From positions 5,956,001-6,020,000 of the forward strand of contig JAYKKM010000439.1 in assembly GCA_035772405.1 (NCBI GenBank): 64,000 nt of DNA. The letters are read 5' to 3'. The stretch is from Chrysogorgia sp. JL179-B06. Its lineage: Eukaryota; Cnidaria; Anthozoa; Scleralcyonacea; Chrysogorgiidae. The notes under the pieces are model-generated. The model saw only the letters and a program-made list of their open reading frames with translations. It ran no database searches and was not told where the DNA came from. Below are positions 1-10,898 of this stretch, piece by piece. The position numbers and the translations under genes were made by a program. Position 1 is the first letter of the stretch, and the number at the start of each line of letters is the position of its first letter.

Positions 1-80
1 GACTGTATAATAATAATAATAATAATAATTAATAATAATAATAATAATATAATAATTTAATAATAATAATAATTTATTTT
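1..80. repeat. (TAA)n microsatellite
   Basis: Nearly uninterrupted TAA/AAT triplets run from the window edge to about position 75, followed by a short T-rich stretch. They directly abut the 5'-truncated LINE that follows. An inverse-phase ATT tract lies at the other end of that LINE, so this may be part of its insertion site. Confidence 0.9.
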
Positions 81-84
81 TATT

Positions 85-1640
85 TTTTTCCATCTGGTGC
101 CAATGGTCAAATTTGTTAATCCGGGTTGATAAATGCAGCACTTTTGGAATCAAGAAATCCATTACAAAATCAGTACAATACTTGCCAAAACTCCTTATCA
201 ACCAAAATCTTATACCAGCGGTCAACATTGGAGAATCATTTCAATACTTAGGACGCTATTTTGATTTTAGCATGTCGAATCAAAATAATAAGACTGAGCT
301 GACTACTCTCGTTGATGAAATAATGTCTGATATTGACTCAAAACCACTTCACCCCAAAAATAAACTTCTCCTGTATAGTCGCTACGTCTTATCAAAATTA
401 TCCTGGCATTTCACCGTTGCTACACTGTCCAACACTTGGATTTCTGAAAATATTGATTCTGTAGTCAACCGATACATCCGTAAATGGCTTGAAATACCAA
501 TATCAGGAACACTAAGTACTATATATCTAACACGTAACAAATTTGGTCAAAGTATCTATCCTCCATCAGTAAAATGTTTTCAATGCCAAACTGTTCTACG
601 CAAAGCCTCAAAATATTCTCCAAGTGAAGCAATTAACGAACTGTGGAAATCCACTAATAATCATACTAATATTCAATACGACGTCTATAACTCTACTAAA
701 GAAGTTCTGAAAGATTTCCGTTCCGGGCATGAAGATAGACTTCGAAACCACTTGACTTGTCAGGGATCCTTTTTCTCTAACGTTAAAAAGTTATCCTTAT
801 CACAGCTTAACAAGGTGTGGTCAATTACTCAATCAAAACTGCCAAAAAACATTTATAACTTTACTATACGTTATGTTAACAATTCTCTTCCGACACGCAA
901 AAACCTTCACAGATGGGGAATATCTTCAAGTCCAGAGTGCTCCTTTTGTCTGAGTCCAGAAACACTACTACATGTTGTTGCTGGTTGTCAATCGTATCTT
1001 GAACGTTTTACATGGAGGCACAATTCAATTCTTAACTTTCTTGCAAATACCTTACAAACTGTTAACGGTTCAAACCTCTTTGTCGATCTACCTGGATTCA
1101 AAAGCCCATCTATCCTAACTGGTGACACGTATCGTCCAGATTTGCTATTGCAATGTTCAAACGGCTGTCTTTATGTTCTCGAACTTACTGTTGGTTTTAA
1201 ATCAAACCTTCAAAACAACGTCAAACGGAAAGAAGAAAAATATAGTGAACTAGTAAAACAGCAAAGTGAACATTTTAATGATGTTAAATTTATAAATCTC
1301 TCCATGAGCTCCCTATGTGTTTTTGCGAATGAGTGTTCTACTTTTTTAGATATGCTAGACAAGGTTGGTCTTGATAACAAGCACCAAATGTACTGCGTGA
1401 GGAAAATGATGACTACATATTACATTTTCTGCTGCCGAAATAAGGAATGGGAAAATCCCGAATTATTAGCTTTTTGAAATATTTGTATATAAATTTGCAT
1501 GTTTTATTATAATATAGTCATTAGTTGTTATTATATATTATTAGTTGTGATTCAAGTAGCCAATTGTAAATTACCTTAATAAGCGAGATTTATAATTGTA
1601 TATGTAGAAAAGAAAAACATTTAATAAAGTTTCCATTATT
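85..1640 (+). mobile_element. 5'-truncated R2/R4-type (REL-endonuclease) non-LTR retrotransposon
   Basis: The element begins abruptly inside the reverse transcriptase domain, right after the microsatellite, and runs through the C-terminal domain to an AT-rich 3' tail ending near AATAAAG at about 1622-1629. It is followed by (TTA)n. The abrupt 5' end is the usual sign of incomplete target-primed reverse transcription. R4/Dong-type elements are known to use TAA repeats as targets, which fits the flanks. The exact clade (R4, HERO or NeSL) is not certain. Confidence 0.75.
89..1477 (+). pseudogene. Reverse transcriptase C-terminal half with CCHC knuckle and PD-D/E-K endonuclease (5'-truncated)
   Basis: The open frame can be read upstream of the first candidate start, as W-C-Q-W-S-N, so the true start is missing. 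The first residues (LIRVDKCSTFGI) match the end of the RT palm domain, where non-LTR RTs have an 'L..n.dKC..f' motif. Near residue 275 is a zinc knuckle, CSFCLSPETLLHVVAGC, in CCHC spacing. After it come RPDLLL and VLELTVGF, the PD...E-x-T core of the restriction-enzyme-like endonuclease of R2/R4 elements, and a basic K-R-K-E-E-K-Y helix. There are no internal stops over about 460 codons, so the insertion is relatively young. It cannot be autonomous because the RT fingers and most of the palm are absent. Confidence 0.8.
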
Positions 1641-1690
1641 ATTCTTGTTATTATTATTATTATTATAACTATTATTATTATTATTATAAC

Positions 1691-1730
<40 letters not shown>
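1634..1730. repeat. (TTA)n microsatellite with TAAC interruptions
   Basis: TTA triplets with two interruptions of the form TATAAC. On this strand it is the reverse complement of the TAA tract at the left end of the LINE, so the LINE is bracketed by oppositely oriented copies of the same triplet. Confidence 0.85.
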
Positions 1731-1733
<3 letters not shown>

Positions 1734-1736
1734 CAG

Positions 1737-2099
1737 TTTAAAACGGATGTATATGCTATATACTTTAAAATAGCAAATAGGGCGCTTTACACGTAACCTA
1801 TAGAAGCTATGTACAAGTTCGAATGTCACTATTCTAACTAAATACCAGGGCGGTACTTCTTCCAAAAGACCAAGATCTCGTAAGATCTCAAAAAATAAGA
1901 TCTTCAAAGCCGCATTGTGTCTGGCTAGGTACTTATTCTGCGCCAAAAACGGAGCACCCTGATAACACATGCGCGACGCTCTCTGGGACCTTGTTGCATA
2001 ATTTACATTGTACATCATTCGCCAGTATTGTCCTAGTTTTCTGGCTATGGCACAGCTAAGTTGGTAGCAACTGTTCATAAAGCTCGAACATTCCTGCAA
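1737..2099 (-). pseudogene. C-terminal fragment of non-LTR retrotransposon polyprotein
   Basis: The peptide contains [16 protein letters not shown] followed by a helical F-E-I-L-R-D-L-G-L and P-P-W-Y. This is the conserved stretch just after the zinc knuckle of R2-like polyproteins from cnidarians and other invertebrates, where a histidine-asparagine or histidine-aspartate pair precedes a tryptophan-tyrosine motif. The frame then runs into the TTA microsatellite, which adds a meaningless poly-asparagine tail in conceptual translation. The upstream side is cut by the MITE at 2129-2612. Confidence 0.6.
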
Positions 2100-2128
2100 T
2101 CACATTCGAAGGGCATGATCTTCATTCT

Positions 2129-2612
2129 TTAAAGTGCCCCTGACATCAAAATTTTTTATTGTCTTATTTGGAAGAACTTTTAAAACGATAAAGTAACTTC
2201 TTTTGACGATTTTCGTTTCTTCGCTTTCTTTTTGAGATATAACAGTTTGTTTGATATGCAAATGTCCGGAATTTACGTCACACATGCATAATGACTTATT
2301 GGAGAAATGTGTGTATCTCTTTCATTCTCGAACGAAATCCTTTAAAATTGAGAGGATTGGTGTTGTGGGATAAATACGCACACGTGTTATTCACACTTTC
2401 GTATTTTTATTTGATGAACGCAAAGATATATAACATTCTCTGATAACTCATTATGCATGTGTGACGTAATTCCGGACATTTGCATATCAAACAAACTGAT
2501 ATATCTAAAAAAGAAAGCGAAGAAACGAAAATCTTCAAAATAAGTTACTTTATCATTTTAAAAGTTCTTCCAAATAAGACAATAAAAATGTTTGATGTCA
2601 GGTTCACTTTAA
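2129..2612. mobile_element. Foldback MITE with TTAA target duplication
   Basis: About 165 bp at the left (from TTAA at 2129-2132) is repeated in inverted orientation at the right, ending in TTAA at 2609-2612. Examples are CTGACATCAAA at left against TTTGATGTCAG at right, and a shared block containing GGACATTTGCATATCAAAC. The spacer of roughly 150 bp has no coding potential. The TTAA flanks point to a piggyBac- or Kolobok-mobilised non-autonomous element. It disrupts the minus-strand retrotransposon. Two small open frames in its arms are mirror images of each other and are not genes. Confidence 0.8.
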
Positions 2613-3186
2613 GCCAAGAAAAACAGCCTGATTTGTTGAGACTTTCATCCTCCGATCTAGCCCTCAATAGCTTTCCTTGCCACTTCTGATCTCGAACCAT
2701 TTCCTCGAGCTGTTCCTCTTGGGATTTCTTGCGATGCGCCTTGATTTTCTTTGCTGGTACTTCCCCCATGTCGGTGCCTATATAACGATGGTTGAGGGTG
2801 TATTAGGATATTTTCTCCTCAGCATATTTTACAGCATCTTTCACCAACGACTGATGGCCCAGTACCACGGAGCGTTCTTCAAATGTCCGAACAGTTTCCA
2901 TTGTGAGATCTGGATTCTTATACAGATTTACAGCTTCCTTGACTTTCACAGATATATACTCTCGCTCCACTGACCGCATCCCTCTTCCTCCTTTCCCTCT
3001 GGTGAGATATAACATCGCCGTTGAACTCAATGGGTGTTTTCCACCATTTTCTATGATGATTTTGCGAGTTTCTCTGTCGATTCTCTTGAGCTCTGTGATG
3101 GGCCAATTCTGCGTCGACATGAGGTAACTCATGACGGGGAACGCGAACTGATCAGTTGAGGCAATTACACGATTGAAATCTGACAA
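2613..3186 (-). pseudogene. RT thumb and linker fragment of the same retrotransposon
   Basis: The minus-strand peptide has the thumb signature F-A-F-P-V-M-S-Y, then N-W, an I-D-R-E-T-R-K-I motif, H-P-L-S-S-T-A-M-L-Y-L and G-K-G-G-R-G-M. In non-LTR RTs the equivalent reads 'fAvPvl.Ys...nW...ei..iDr.tRk.l......hP.a...rLY..R..GGRGl'. A second frame just downstream carries W-Q-G-K-L-L and S-G-C-F-S-W-L-K, the next conserved block. The two lie in different frames, so the gene is broken. Confidence 0.7.
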
Positions 3187-3420
3187 AGGGCTTACCTTGA
3201 CCAGATCACAGACATCCTCCGCAAGAAAACCTTGGCTGCAACCTTCAAAGCGAGTTTATCATCCTATACTTCAGATTCTCCAAAACACCAAGGAACTTAA
3301 GTACTGCTTTCCCTCCTTAAGGCTTGTTATTACCGTTGATTCATCCATCTTTATTCCAAGAGAGTCTTGTACTTGTACCCCCTTTCTCACATGGATGGTT
3401 GAGCATTTTTTGGGGTTCCA

Positions 3421-4066
3421 CTACAGTCGAATATCCTCCATCGCCGACTTGGTTGACTTTAGCACTGTGTTTAACTTACTCTCCGAAGCAGCGAAAATCT
3501 TTAAGTCATCTATGTATAACAGGTCAGTATAATTCTGGCTTATCGGTCTTGATAACGTGTACCCTTCGGTTGCTCTTACTTTCCATGCGATGGGGTTCAT
3601 ACATAGGGTAAACAGTCTTGGACACAAGGCGTCTCCCTGGGGTAAGCCTCTGTTGAACTTTACCATCTCAGACTTCTCACGTCCGCGCCTTGTTATTGTC
3701 ACCACTGTAGTTTGTATTCCAACTCGTGCTCATATTCTGCATGACTCCAACCATCTATTCTGGGAATCTGTGTACATGCATCATCTCCATCAGCCATTCG
3801 TGGTCCACCAGAGAATCGCATGGCTTCTTTACATCAATCCAGGCCATGCTAAGATTCCTTCTTCCCCTGTGACAATCTTGAGTTACCATTCTATCAATAA
3901 GTAAATTATCGATTGTTCCACTGCACCCTTTTTGGCTCCTCTTTGTTCTCCTTCCATAAGGGCAAAGGTCGCCAAATGATGATCCATGGGTTTCAGTATA
4001 GACATGATGTAAACCACTTGTACAATGTGTTGAGGCATGTGATAGGTCGTTGGTTATCACTAGCAA
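3421..4066 (-). pseudogene. RT palm fragments of the same retrotransposon
   Basis: Two minus-strand pieces in different frames give consecutive RT motifs. The upstream piece has M-A-W-I-D-V-K-K-P-C-D-S-L, a decayed 'aWiDykKAyDs' motif (RT motif A). The downstream piece has G-L-P-Q-G-D-A-L-C-P-R-L-F (motif B) and L-L-Y-I-D-D-L-K-I-F-A (motif C with its catalytic aspartates). The alanine-to-proline change in motif A and the frameshift between pieces show inactivation. Confidence 0.75.
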
Positions 4067-4293
4067 ATTATCCTTGCTTTGGGATGAGAGACGTCTTCCC
4101 CCCTGAGAACCAGAGAGGGTACTCTTGGGCTCCTTGAGTCATGGCGTGAAATGTTTTAACCACTTGCAGTGATAATGCCCGCTTCCACCAGAAATTTGTT
4201 ATCCTATCCGGTCCCGGCGCACTCCAATTCCTTTTTTCCTGATCACTTTTACAGCCTTCTCTCTTTCCGGTACTCGCTGATTAATTGCCGTTT

Positions 4294-5434
4294 TCACTTC
4301 CTGTAACCAACTCGCGCACCTATTCCCAGTGCCTTTCTTCTCCCACAGTTCATTTCAGAAGTTACTTGCTTCTTCAATGTTTTCAAATATATCACGTTCT
4401 TATTCCTGGTTGGGAATCTTGTACTTTGGTCGCTCGCTATTTCGTCTTTCTTTAGCATGTCATTCATATCCGCATATACCTGACCCGGATCTAGCTTGAA
4501 ATCACGGTTTGCAATTCTTGATTCTTCTTGCTTTTTCTTTCTGGAGAATCCTTTCTTAAGTTTCCTAAGGGCTGATTTTTTCCTTTCCATAAAATTCACA
4601 AGTTCAAAAGCCGAGATTGTTTTACATTCCTCTTTCAGAATGTTTCTATTTTTTCTCCCCTTCTTTGTTGTCTTTCTGTTTTCTCTTAACCTCAGCTTTA
4701 GCGATATATATCATCTTTCTAATCTCATGCACCTCCTTGTAAGCTCTTTTCCATTTCTGCTCTTTTCTCCGAGGACCTTGTGTTTGCGATGACCTCTGTT
4801 TTATCCAGCCTTTGAGTAGTAGAAAGGTACCTCTACTGAATAAATGACACAATTCGCTAATCATAAGTAGCTGAAAGGGTTCTCCGATGGGTTTACCACA
4901 TTTTGTTTCATTAATTCTCCTATCACTTTATCGATATTTTCAATGTCTTCACCGGTCGGCCTCTTTTTGTCCTGGTGTCAATTTCCCGATTAGTGAAATG
5001 CCCTGGGTTTGAATTAATTGATGCAAGAATTTGGGCTGATGACTCTAATAAGCCGCGTGCGTTTTCGTTAAGTGCGTTAGGTATTGCTATTTCACTCTCT
5101 CGTTGTGCATTCAATATGTATTAATTACATTTGAATATATTTATGTATTAATTTAAATTTGAATTTTCTGCGTTAATCCTGTTAATCCTGCCTTAACTGT
5201 CAAATATTTATCAAGATTCAGTCTAGTCTGGAGGTCCTGTCTTTCATATCGTCTAACCTTGGTTTTGGTTGTCTCTAATTCCTGATCAAGAATCCTGCTA
5301 TTCTGAATTATTGTTAATTTTATAATCCGTTGGTTTGTTTCCCATCGCGTCTTAGTTTGAATTCTGGCCTTCGTAACTTGAGAAGCCGTTTCTTGACATT
5401 TTCTCCGTTTCTTCACCGTGTGCGGGATTTCCAC
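4294..5434 (-). pseudogene. N-terminal fragments of the same retrotransposon (low complexity, charged)
   Basis: Several short minus-strand frames (5434-5153, 5114-4923, 4864-4646, 4599-4294) are rich in lysine, arginine and glutamate. The last contains V-Y-A-D-M-N-D and a G-A-R-V-G-Y-R-K tail, in the position where the region preceding the RT fingers would lie. Assignment rests mainly on position and orientation relative to the RT fragments. No domain is identifiable by eye. Confidence 0.4.
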
Positions 5435-5689
5435 TGGTTATAATACCCATCATGGCCATTGACCTAAAAACCGTTTGTTCGAGAAAATTGTTAATTCTTG
5501 CCTATTTTTTAATATCTTTCCACGGGTTTCACCATTGGAACAGCAGTTCTTCAACAAGTCTACCCAATCACAAGTTGTTGTGCGCGAGTTTTAATATCTA
5601 ATTTGTTAAAACTATGGGTATTAATAGTCGCGCTCGTTGACAATGAAACAAAATCCTTTTACGAATGTGTTTCGGAAACCTGTGTTTGG

Positions 5690-6930
5690 CGGCCGCTTTT
5701 CACTCCATATCTCCTACTTACTTACTGGCAACAGCTTTGACGTTGTTGCTCAATTAGTAGAGACTTGGCTATGCGACACTGTCTCGGCTTCCATTCCCGT
5801 CGGACCAACAACTTTAGTTATGATGAAATCTTGCCTGCCGGATACAAGCTTGTTCGACCGGAGATAAGACCCTGGGAACGAGGTTGGTTCGACGTGACCG
5901 GCGTAATGGTAAAAGGGGAGGTGTCCTGTTAGCTGTCAAAGATTCAATCAGATGTGTACCTACCGATACATTAGAACTTGCCTCTGTCGTGATTAATCGG
6001 TCTTCTAATAACGTTCTTGTCGCTGTTTGTTACCGCCCACCTGATTCTTCTAGTGAATTCTTGCATGAACTGAATCGTTTCCTAAAATTTGTTTCTGACT
6101 GTTGTATTGTTTGGTGACTTTAATTTTCCTAATATCCAATGGACTAACGGATCTGGTTTCTCCACTTTGTCATCTGAAATTGGTTTTATTGACGTTATTA
6201 CTGACTTTGGTTACTTTCAACTGATCAATTCACCTACTCGTGGCAAAAATCTCGTTGACTTGGTTCTCACTACGAATGAACATTTGACGGACAACTTTGA
6301 AGTTGCTGATGACGACTCCACCTCTTTGCACTCGGATCATAAAGCTATAACTTTTGACTTAAATATTCGCCAACAGCCTATAAACAATCCACCGAGCGCA
6401 TTGTTTATAACAATTCCAAAGGTGACTTCAATGGTCTTATTATAGTTCTCTGCAGTGAGAGTGACAACGTGAATCCGCCTTGCCTGGTTAAAGTGGAAAG
6501 CTGCCTTTCTCGCTGCTGTCGACTCTTTTATACCTAAAACCATACTAAAGCGTTCCTTCACACCTCCTTATATTAGAAAGGACCTACTTCATGCCATAAA
6601 AATGAAAGAGTCTCTCAGAAGAAAAGCAAAGGCTAAGAACTCGCCTCAACCATGGGAAAAGTTCCGCAAAAGCCGACAGCTTTGAAATAGTTGGATTAAC
6701 GCTAGAAAAATAGAATATTTATCTAGTTTATCTGAATCTATATACCCCTGTACGTTAATTCTAAACCTTTCTGAAGATTTTTTTAGTCTAAATCGTGAAA
6801 ATCCTCATTACCTGATGTGATGAAATTAGGAGATCTTAAACTCTCTTCTTCAAAAGAAAAGGCTGACGCTTTTAACAACTTTTTTGCGTCAGTCTTCAAT
6901 CCTGACTCTGGGTTGGTTCTCGCTATCAAA
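5690..6930 (+). pseudogene. AP-endonuclease domain fragment of a CR1/L2-type LINE
   Basis: Plus-strand frames read R-G-G-V-L-L-A-V-K-D, then V-A-V-C-Y-R-P-P-D, F-G-D-F-N-F-P-N-I-Q-W, a long helix, N-L-V-D-L-V-L-T and finally S-D-H-K-A-I. This is the order of the exonuclease-endonuclease-phosphatase fold of APE-type LINEs, including the catalytic GDFN and SDH motifs. A frameshift lies near 6089-6117, and further shifts occur after 6445. Downstream, K-A-D-A-F-N-N-F-F-A-S-V-F at about 6850-6890 is the linker usually found before the RT, so the element ends before its RT. A 25-nt insertion near 5866-5890 is treated in the findings. Confidence 0.8.
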
Positions 6931-7094
6931 CTTAATTATGGCAAATTATATATGAAGACACAGAGTAAAGAAACTAGTCTCATGACTATACCTTATCCTT
7001 TCAATGTCAATTTTAATGACTGCATATACTGTATAAATGCTTTGTTGATACTGTGTTGTAGGTTTGATACAATTTTATGTGACTGTCGCATGCC

Positions 7095-8200
7095 TAGCAT
7101 ATATATATATAGATAAATTTAGCGATAGAGACTGTCGTTAAGACATAAACTAGCGCATACAAAATCATACAGATAGAGTGCTCAATGCATAAGCAGAGCG
7201 GTATAACACAAGATGAAAACACAAGTTACTTCATCGAATTTTTAATCACTGCAGATCTGTTTCGTATGGCAAGTGTTGAACTTGCCACACTCATCAGGTG
7301 AATAATTATAGCGTAACAGTGTGACAGAATGTATACAAGGGATGCATAATTAAATAGATTGGATCATGTTACATGGTTTAATAAGTATTTCTTTCGATGT
7401 CGACATGCGGAAATGAGTTCGTTACGTTTATTGAGGGAGCTTAGTTCCGGGTGGTAGATGATAATGAATTTTTCGGAGAGGCATAAGTTACAGCGTTTTG
7501 TTTTGTTTGAGTAGGGTTGCGATTTCTTGATGATTTCCGACGTCTCTCGAAAATCTCATCCAACAAGCAATCATTTGATTCAAGCACGCCCCCGTACCAA
7601 GAAGCACTGAGAAAAAGCGGCTTCAACTATAACTTACACTATGAGCCACAACCCCTACACAAAAACCACACCGCAGAAGTAGAAATATCACCTGGTATAA
7701 CCCACCATACAGCTCCAACGTTAGCACCGATATCGGACATAAATTCCTTAAAGCAGTCGACGAATCCTTTCCAAAAAAGCACCATTTAAACAAAATATTC
7801 AACCGGAACACATTAAAGCTAAGTTACAGTTGCATGCCGAACGTCCAGAGCATCATCTCAACACACAACAAAACCATCCTGAACAAAGAAGACAACAAAA
7901 GCACTAACCCAGAAAGAAAATGTAATTGCCGTCAGAGAGATACCTGCCCACTGAAAGGAGAATGCCAGACCAAAGGGGTAGTCTACCAGGCTACAGTAAC
8001 GAACACAACGACGAAAGAAGAACAAACCTACGTCGGACTAACAGAGACTACATTCAAAACACGCTACCTAAACCACACCAGCTCCTTTCGAAACAAAACC
8101 AAGAAACACGCCACAGAACTCAGCAAACACATTTGGAAATTAAGACTCTAACACACCGTACATTATCAACTGGAAAATCATCAAGAAATCGCAACCCTAC
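7095..8200. mobile_element. Penelope-like element fragment with inverted halves
   Basis: The plus-strand part (about 7541-8195) codes for the end of a Penelope RT and its GIY-YIG endonuclease. The part at 7538 down to about 7383 encodes, on the minus strand, the following C-terminal region with C-N-L-C-L-S-E-K and L-N-K-R-N-E-L. About 28 bp (GTAGGGTTGCGATTTCTTGA...) is present at both the inner junction and the right end in opposite orientation. Read from the minus strand this is an inverted 5' part followed by a sense 3' part, the classic product of twin priming. Both outer ends lie at short (TA)n tracts. Confidence 0.7.
7545..8195 (+). pseudogene. GIY-YIG endonuclease fragment of Penelope-like element
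   Basis: The frame contains S-C-M-P-N-V-Q-S-I-I-S-T-H-N, then a cysteine-rich C-N-C-R-Q-R-D-T-C-P-L-K-G-E-C, V-V-Y-Q-A-T-V, T-Y-V-G-L-T-E-T-T-F-K-T-R-Y and S-K-H-I-W-K-L. These match the zinc-binding linker and GIY-YIG core of animal Penelope elements, where the second motif is usually YvGlTe. It ends in another frame with I-N-W-K-I-I-K-K-S. The RT domain is absent and frames shift near 7790 and 8150. Confidence 0.8.
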
Positions 8201-8247
8201 TATATATATATATATATTTATTGTATTAGAATGTTAGGGTAGAAAGG

Positions 8248-8251
8248 AAAA

Positions 8252-8280
<29 letters not shown>
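8248..8280. repeat. (ATT)n microsatellite
   Basis: About eight ATT triplets followed by imperfect copies, between the Penelope fragment and the DIRS element. Confidence 0.8.
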
Positions 8281-8283
<3 letters not shown>

Positions 8284-8329
8284 CGCACAATATTTCATTA
8301 TAAATCAAATATCTAAAAAGATTGGTGTA

Positions 8330-8617
8330 GAAAAGTATTTGCGAAGCCTACATAATTATATTCTAGACATTGCTGGCCCGTTAACAAACATGTGGAATGA
8401 ACTTTTTCACAATCCTGAAACTCTGTGTACAACAGACCTGATTCAAGCAATTCAGCGCGCTCTTGTCCTTGTTGGAAGTGCTTCACATTCTGTCACCGTT
8501 GAACGTCGACATTTGACACTAAACGCTCAATCCTCCTCAGATGTTATCACTTGCACGACAGGATTACCCAGAAGCTGGAAAACTTTCTCTATGGAGAAAA
8601 ATTTGAGCAGAAAGTAG
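8330..8617 (+). pseudogene. DIRS capsid-like (gag) fragment
   Basis: The peptide shows L-D-I-A-G-P-L-T-N-M-W-N-E-L, then A-I-Q-R-A-L-V-L-V-G-S-A-S and V-E-R-R-H. Metazoan DIRS first ORFs have a similar 'D..GPL..lw......aiq.al.LlGnas...~ERR' helical region. It ends at a stop codon at 8617. The following frames to about 8900 continue with degraded, glutamine- and proline-rich sequence. Confidence 0.6.
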
Positions 8618-9079
8618 TTTAGCGAGCTGAAATGAACAAAGCTTTATCCAATGCTATCTCACCTCGTGGTTCCTACCAATCGCAGTTTTTCGACAAACCC
8701 CTTCTCAATGGCACTTCCTGGAGAGGGGGAAACTTTCAATAGGACGAGGCTATGGTCAACAACGTGGTTTCCAACACCAAAGAAGCAGGTGCATGCACAT
8801 TGCACAGCAGGAAGGGTCAATTCCGACCCCCGACTCAAACCCAGACCCAACCAACTCCTTTGAAGGCCCAACTCTACCTGCAGCTCAAAAAGTACCAACA
8901 GCTTCACCCCCATTAGCCGTTCGACTAAAATATTTTCTCCACAATTGGAAACTTCTGACTCAAGTCCCTTGGATCCTAGATGGTTTAGCAGGCGTCAAGT
9001 TGGATTTCCTTTACTATCCTCTTCAGGTAAGTTACCCTCGCATACCACAGTTCTCACGACTCACATACAGAAAGTCAGC

Positions 9080-9640
9080 TGTTAGATATCGAGATTCAGG
9101 AAATGCTTCTAAAAGAAGCAATACATTTAGTCAACCCCGGATCAGAAGGGTGTTACAGCACTATTTTCACAGTGCCTTTCCAGACGACCTGTCATAAACT
9201 TAAAGAACTTAAATCATTTCCTCCATTACGAGCACTTCAAAATGGAGGGTACAGTATATACATGATAAGGGACTTATTGTTACCAAACGATTATATGGCC
9301 AAGGTGGATCTAAAAGACGCCTATTGTGCAGTGCCAGTCTGGAGGGAGCACCAAAAATTCCTAAGATTTATCTGAAAAGAAAATCATTTCGAATTTGCTT
9401 GTCTTCCCTTCGGGCTGGCAAGCGCTCCCCGAATTATTACCAAAATTATCAAGCCAGTTGTGTGTGTCCTGCGAAGACTAGGAATTCGGGTCATCGTTTA
9501 CATAGACGCGCCCTTTTGATCATTGGCTGTTCAGTAACAGAAACTCTAAACCGCCTAACAAAAGCGCACAACCTTTTAGAAGGATCTGCGATTCATAATA
9601 AATTTGTTCTGACACCTGTACCAACTCTATAGTTTCTGGG
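9080..9640 (+). pseudogene. DIRS reverse transcriptase fragment
   Basis: Frames give M-L-L-K-E-A-I and G-C-Y-S-T-I-F-T-V-P, then M-I-R-D-L-L-L, D-Y-M-A-K-V-D-L-K-D-A-Y (RT motif A with catalytic aspartate), F-L-R-F-I and, in a different frame, a degraded V-Y-I-D-x-x-L-L-I-I-G (motif C). The spacing and the 'KvDLkDAY' wording are typical of DIRS and Ngaro RTs. At least three frameshifts and stops make it non-functional. Confidence 0.75.
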
Positions 9641-10335
9641 TAAAAATGGAGATGTCTCTGCCCCCAGGGAAGGTAAAAAAGATAAGGGATGCCCTTTCAT
9701 CCCAGTTAACAGTTCGCCAGCTAGCACAACTTTCAGACAACTCATGTCTGCATCAATCCAAGCAATTTTCCAGCACCGTTGTATTATCGGAATCTACAGC
9801 ACCTAAAGAACCAATCCCTCACCAGTACCTTGGGTTACGAAACCCCAGTGTCATTGACACCTACAGCTCGCGACGAGCTGAAATGGTGGATTTATCACTT
9901 AGAAACCTGAAACGGGTGGGCAATCCTTACCCCACAGCCGGACTTGGTTTTAGAGACAGATGCATCCCAAAGGGGACAGAGAGCAAAGTGCGGCGAACTG
10001 TACACAGGTGGCCTATGCTCAACAGCAGAAAGGTCAATACACATTAATTGTCTAGTGCTCCTATCAGGTTTTTGACCATTCAGACATTTTGAAAAGGCAA
10101 GTGCCACTTACATGTACACCTTCGAATGGACAACACAACAGCAATAGCTTACTTGAACAAAATTGGGGGCGCAAGATCAACGATCTTATCAAGCATAACA
10201 TTCAACCTCTGGGAGTAGTGCCTGTCTCGGAATATTACAATTCAAGCCTCACATCTACCCGGGTGTTTGATCCAGGTCGCAGATAAGGATTCGCGATAAG
10301 AACCCGACTCAAGCGATTGGCAGTTAGACCCAAAC

Positions 10336-10520
10336 ATGTTTATACAGGTCAATAACCTATTAGGTCCGTGCACCATAGATCTCTTTGCTTCACGTACAAA
10401 CTACCAGTTACCAAGGTTTCTGAGCTGGCGACCAGATCCTTTGGCAGAAGCCATAGACACTTTTCCATCAATTTATCAAGCCTTCATAGGTATGCATTCC
10501 CTCGTTTTGCTCTTATAATC
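10336..10520 (+). pseudogene. DIRS RNase H-proximal fragment
   Basis: The peptide G-P-C-T-I-D-L-F-A-S-R-T-N-Y-Q-L-P-R-F-L-S-W-R-P-D-P matches the highly conserved 'p.vDLFAsr.n.qlprf.sw.pdp.a...DAf' block at the end of the RNase H region of DIRS pol. It is followed within 30 residues by a stop. Translations to about 10,846 are degraded continuations. Confidence 0.7.
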
Positions 10521-10898
10521 CTAATATCCCTTGCCAAAGTCCAATCAGAGCAGTCAACCATGTTGCTCATAGCACCAGTTTGGCAAGCGCACCCCTGGTA
10601 TCCAAGACTACTGGGAATGCTAATCGCACCTCCAATACTTTTACCATATCTTCCCGCACCCTGGCCAACTCAGAGGGTCAACCACACCCATTGGTGATGG
10701 AGAGTCACCTACAGCTATCCGCGTGGCAGATCCTTGCAAGCAGGCCGGCAGCCTTTCTTGCCGGGTTATGCCCCTTCTTAGTGCCTCATGGGCAACAGCT
10801 TCACACAATACTTACAACAGCGCCTGGAAGAAGAGGATTTTCTTGAATTTCTATGTGAAGAATTTCAGTAAACAGTAGTAAACAGTACAGGTTAATTC

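Larger units (their letters stand above)
1737..5434 (-). mobile_element. Decayed non-LTR retrotransposon (minus strand), interrupted by a MITE
   Basis: Successive minus-strand fragments, read from 5434 down to 1737, follow the order of one R2-like polyprotein: charged N-terminal region, RT fingers, RT palm with YIDD, thumb, then the C-terminal region with a Y-L-A-R-H-N motif. Frameshifts and stops separate every block, and a foldback MITE sits between thumb/linker and C-terminus. This looks like one old element, although two overlapping insertions cannot be excluded. Confidence 0.7.

Noticed and set aside
1590..1730. Poly-asparagine protein tail
   Set aside because: Translation of the TTA microsatellite after the retrotransposon fragment.
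8659..8913. Minus-strand 84-codon frame
   Set aside because: Antisense to the degraded DIRS capsid region with no recognisable domain.
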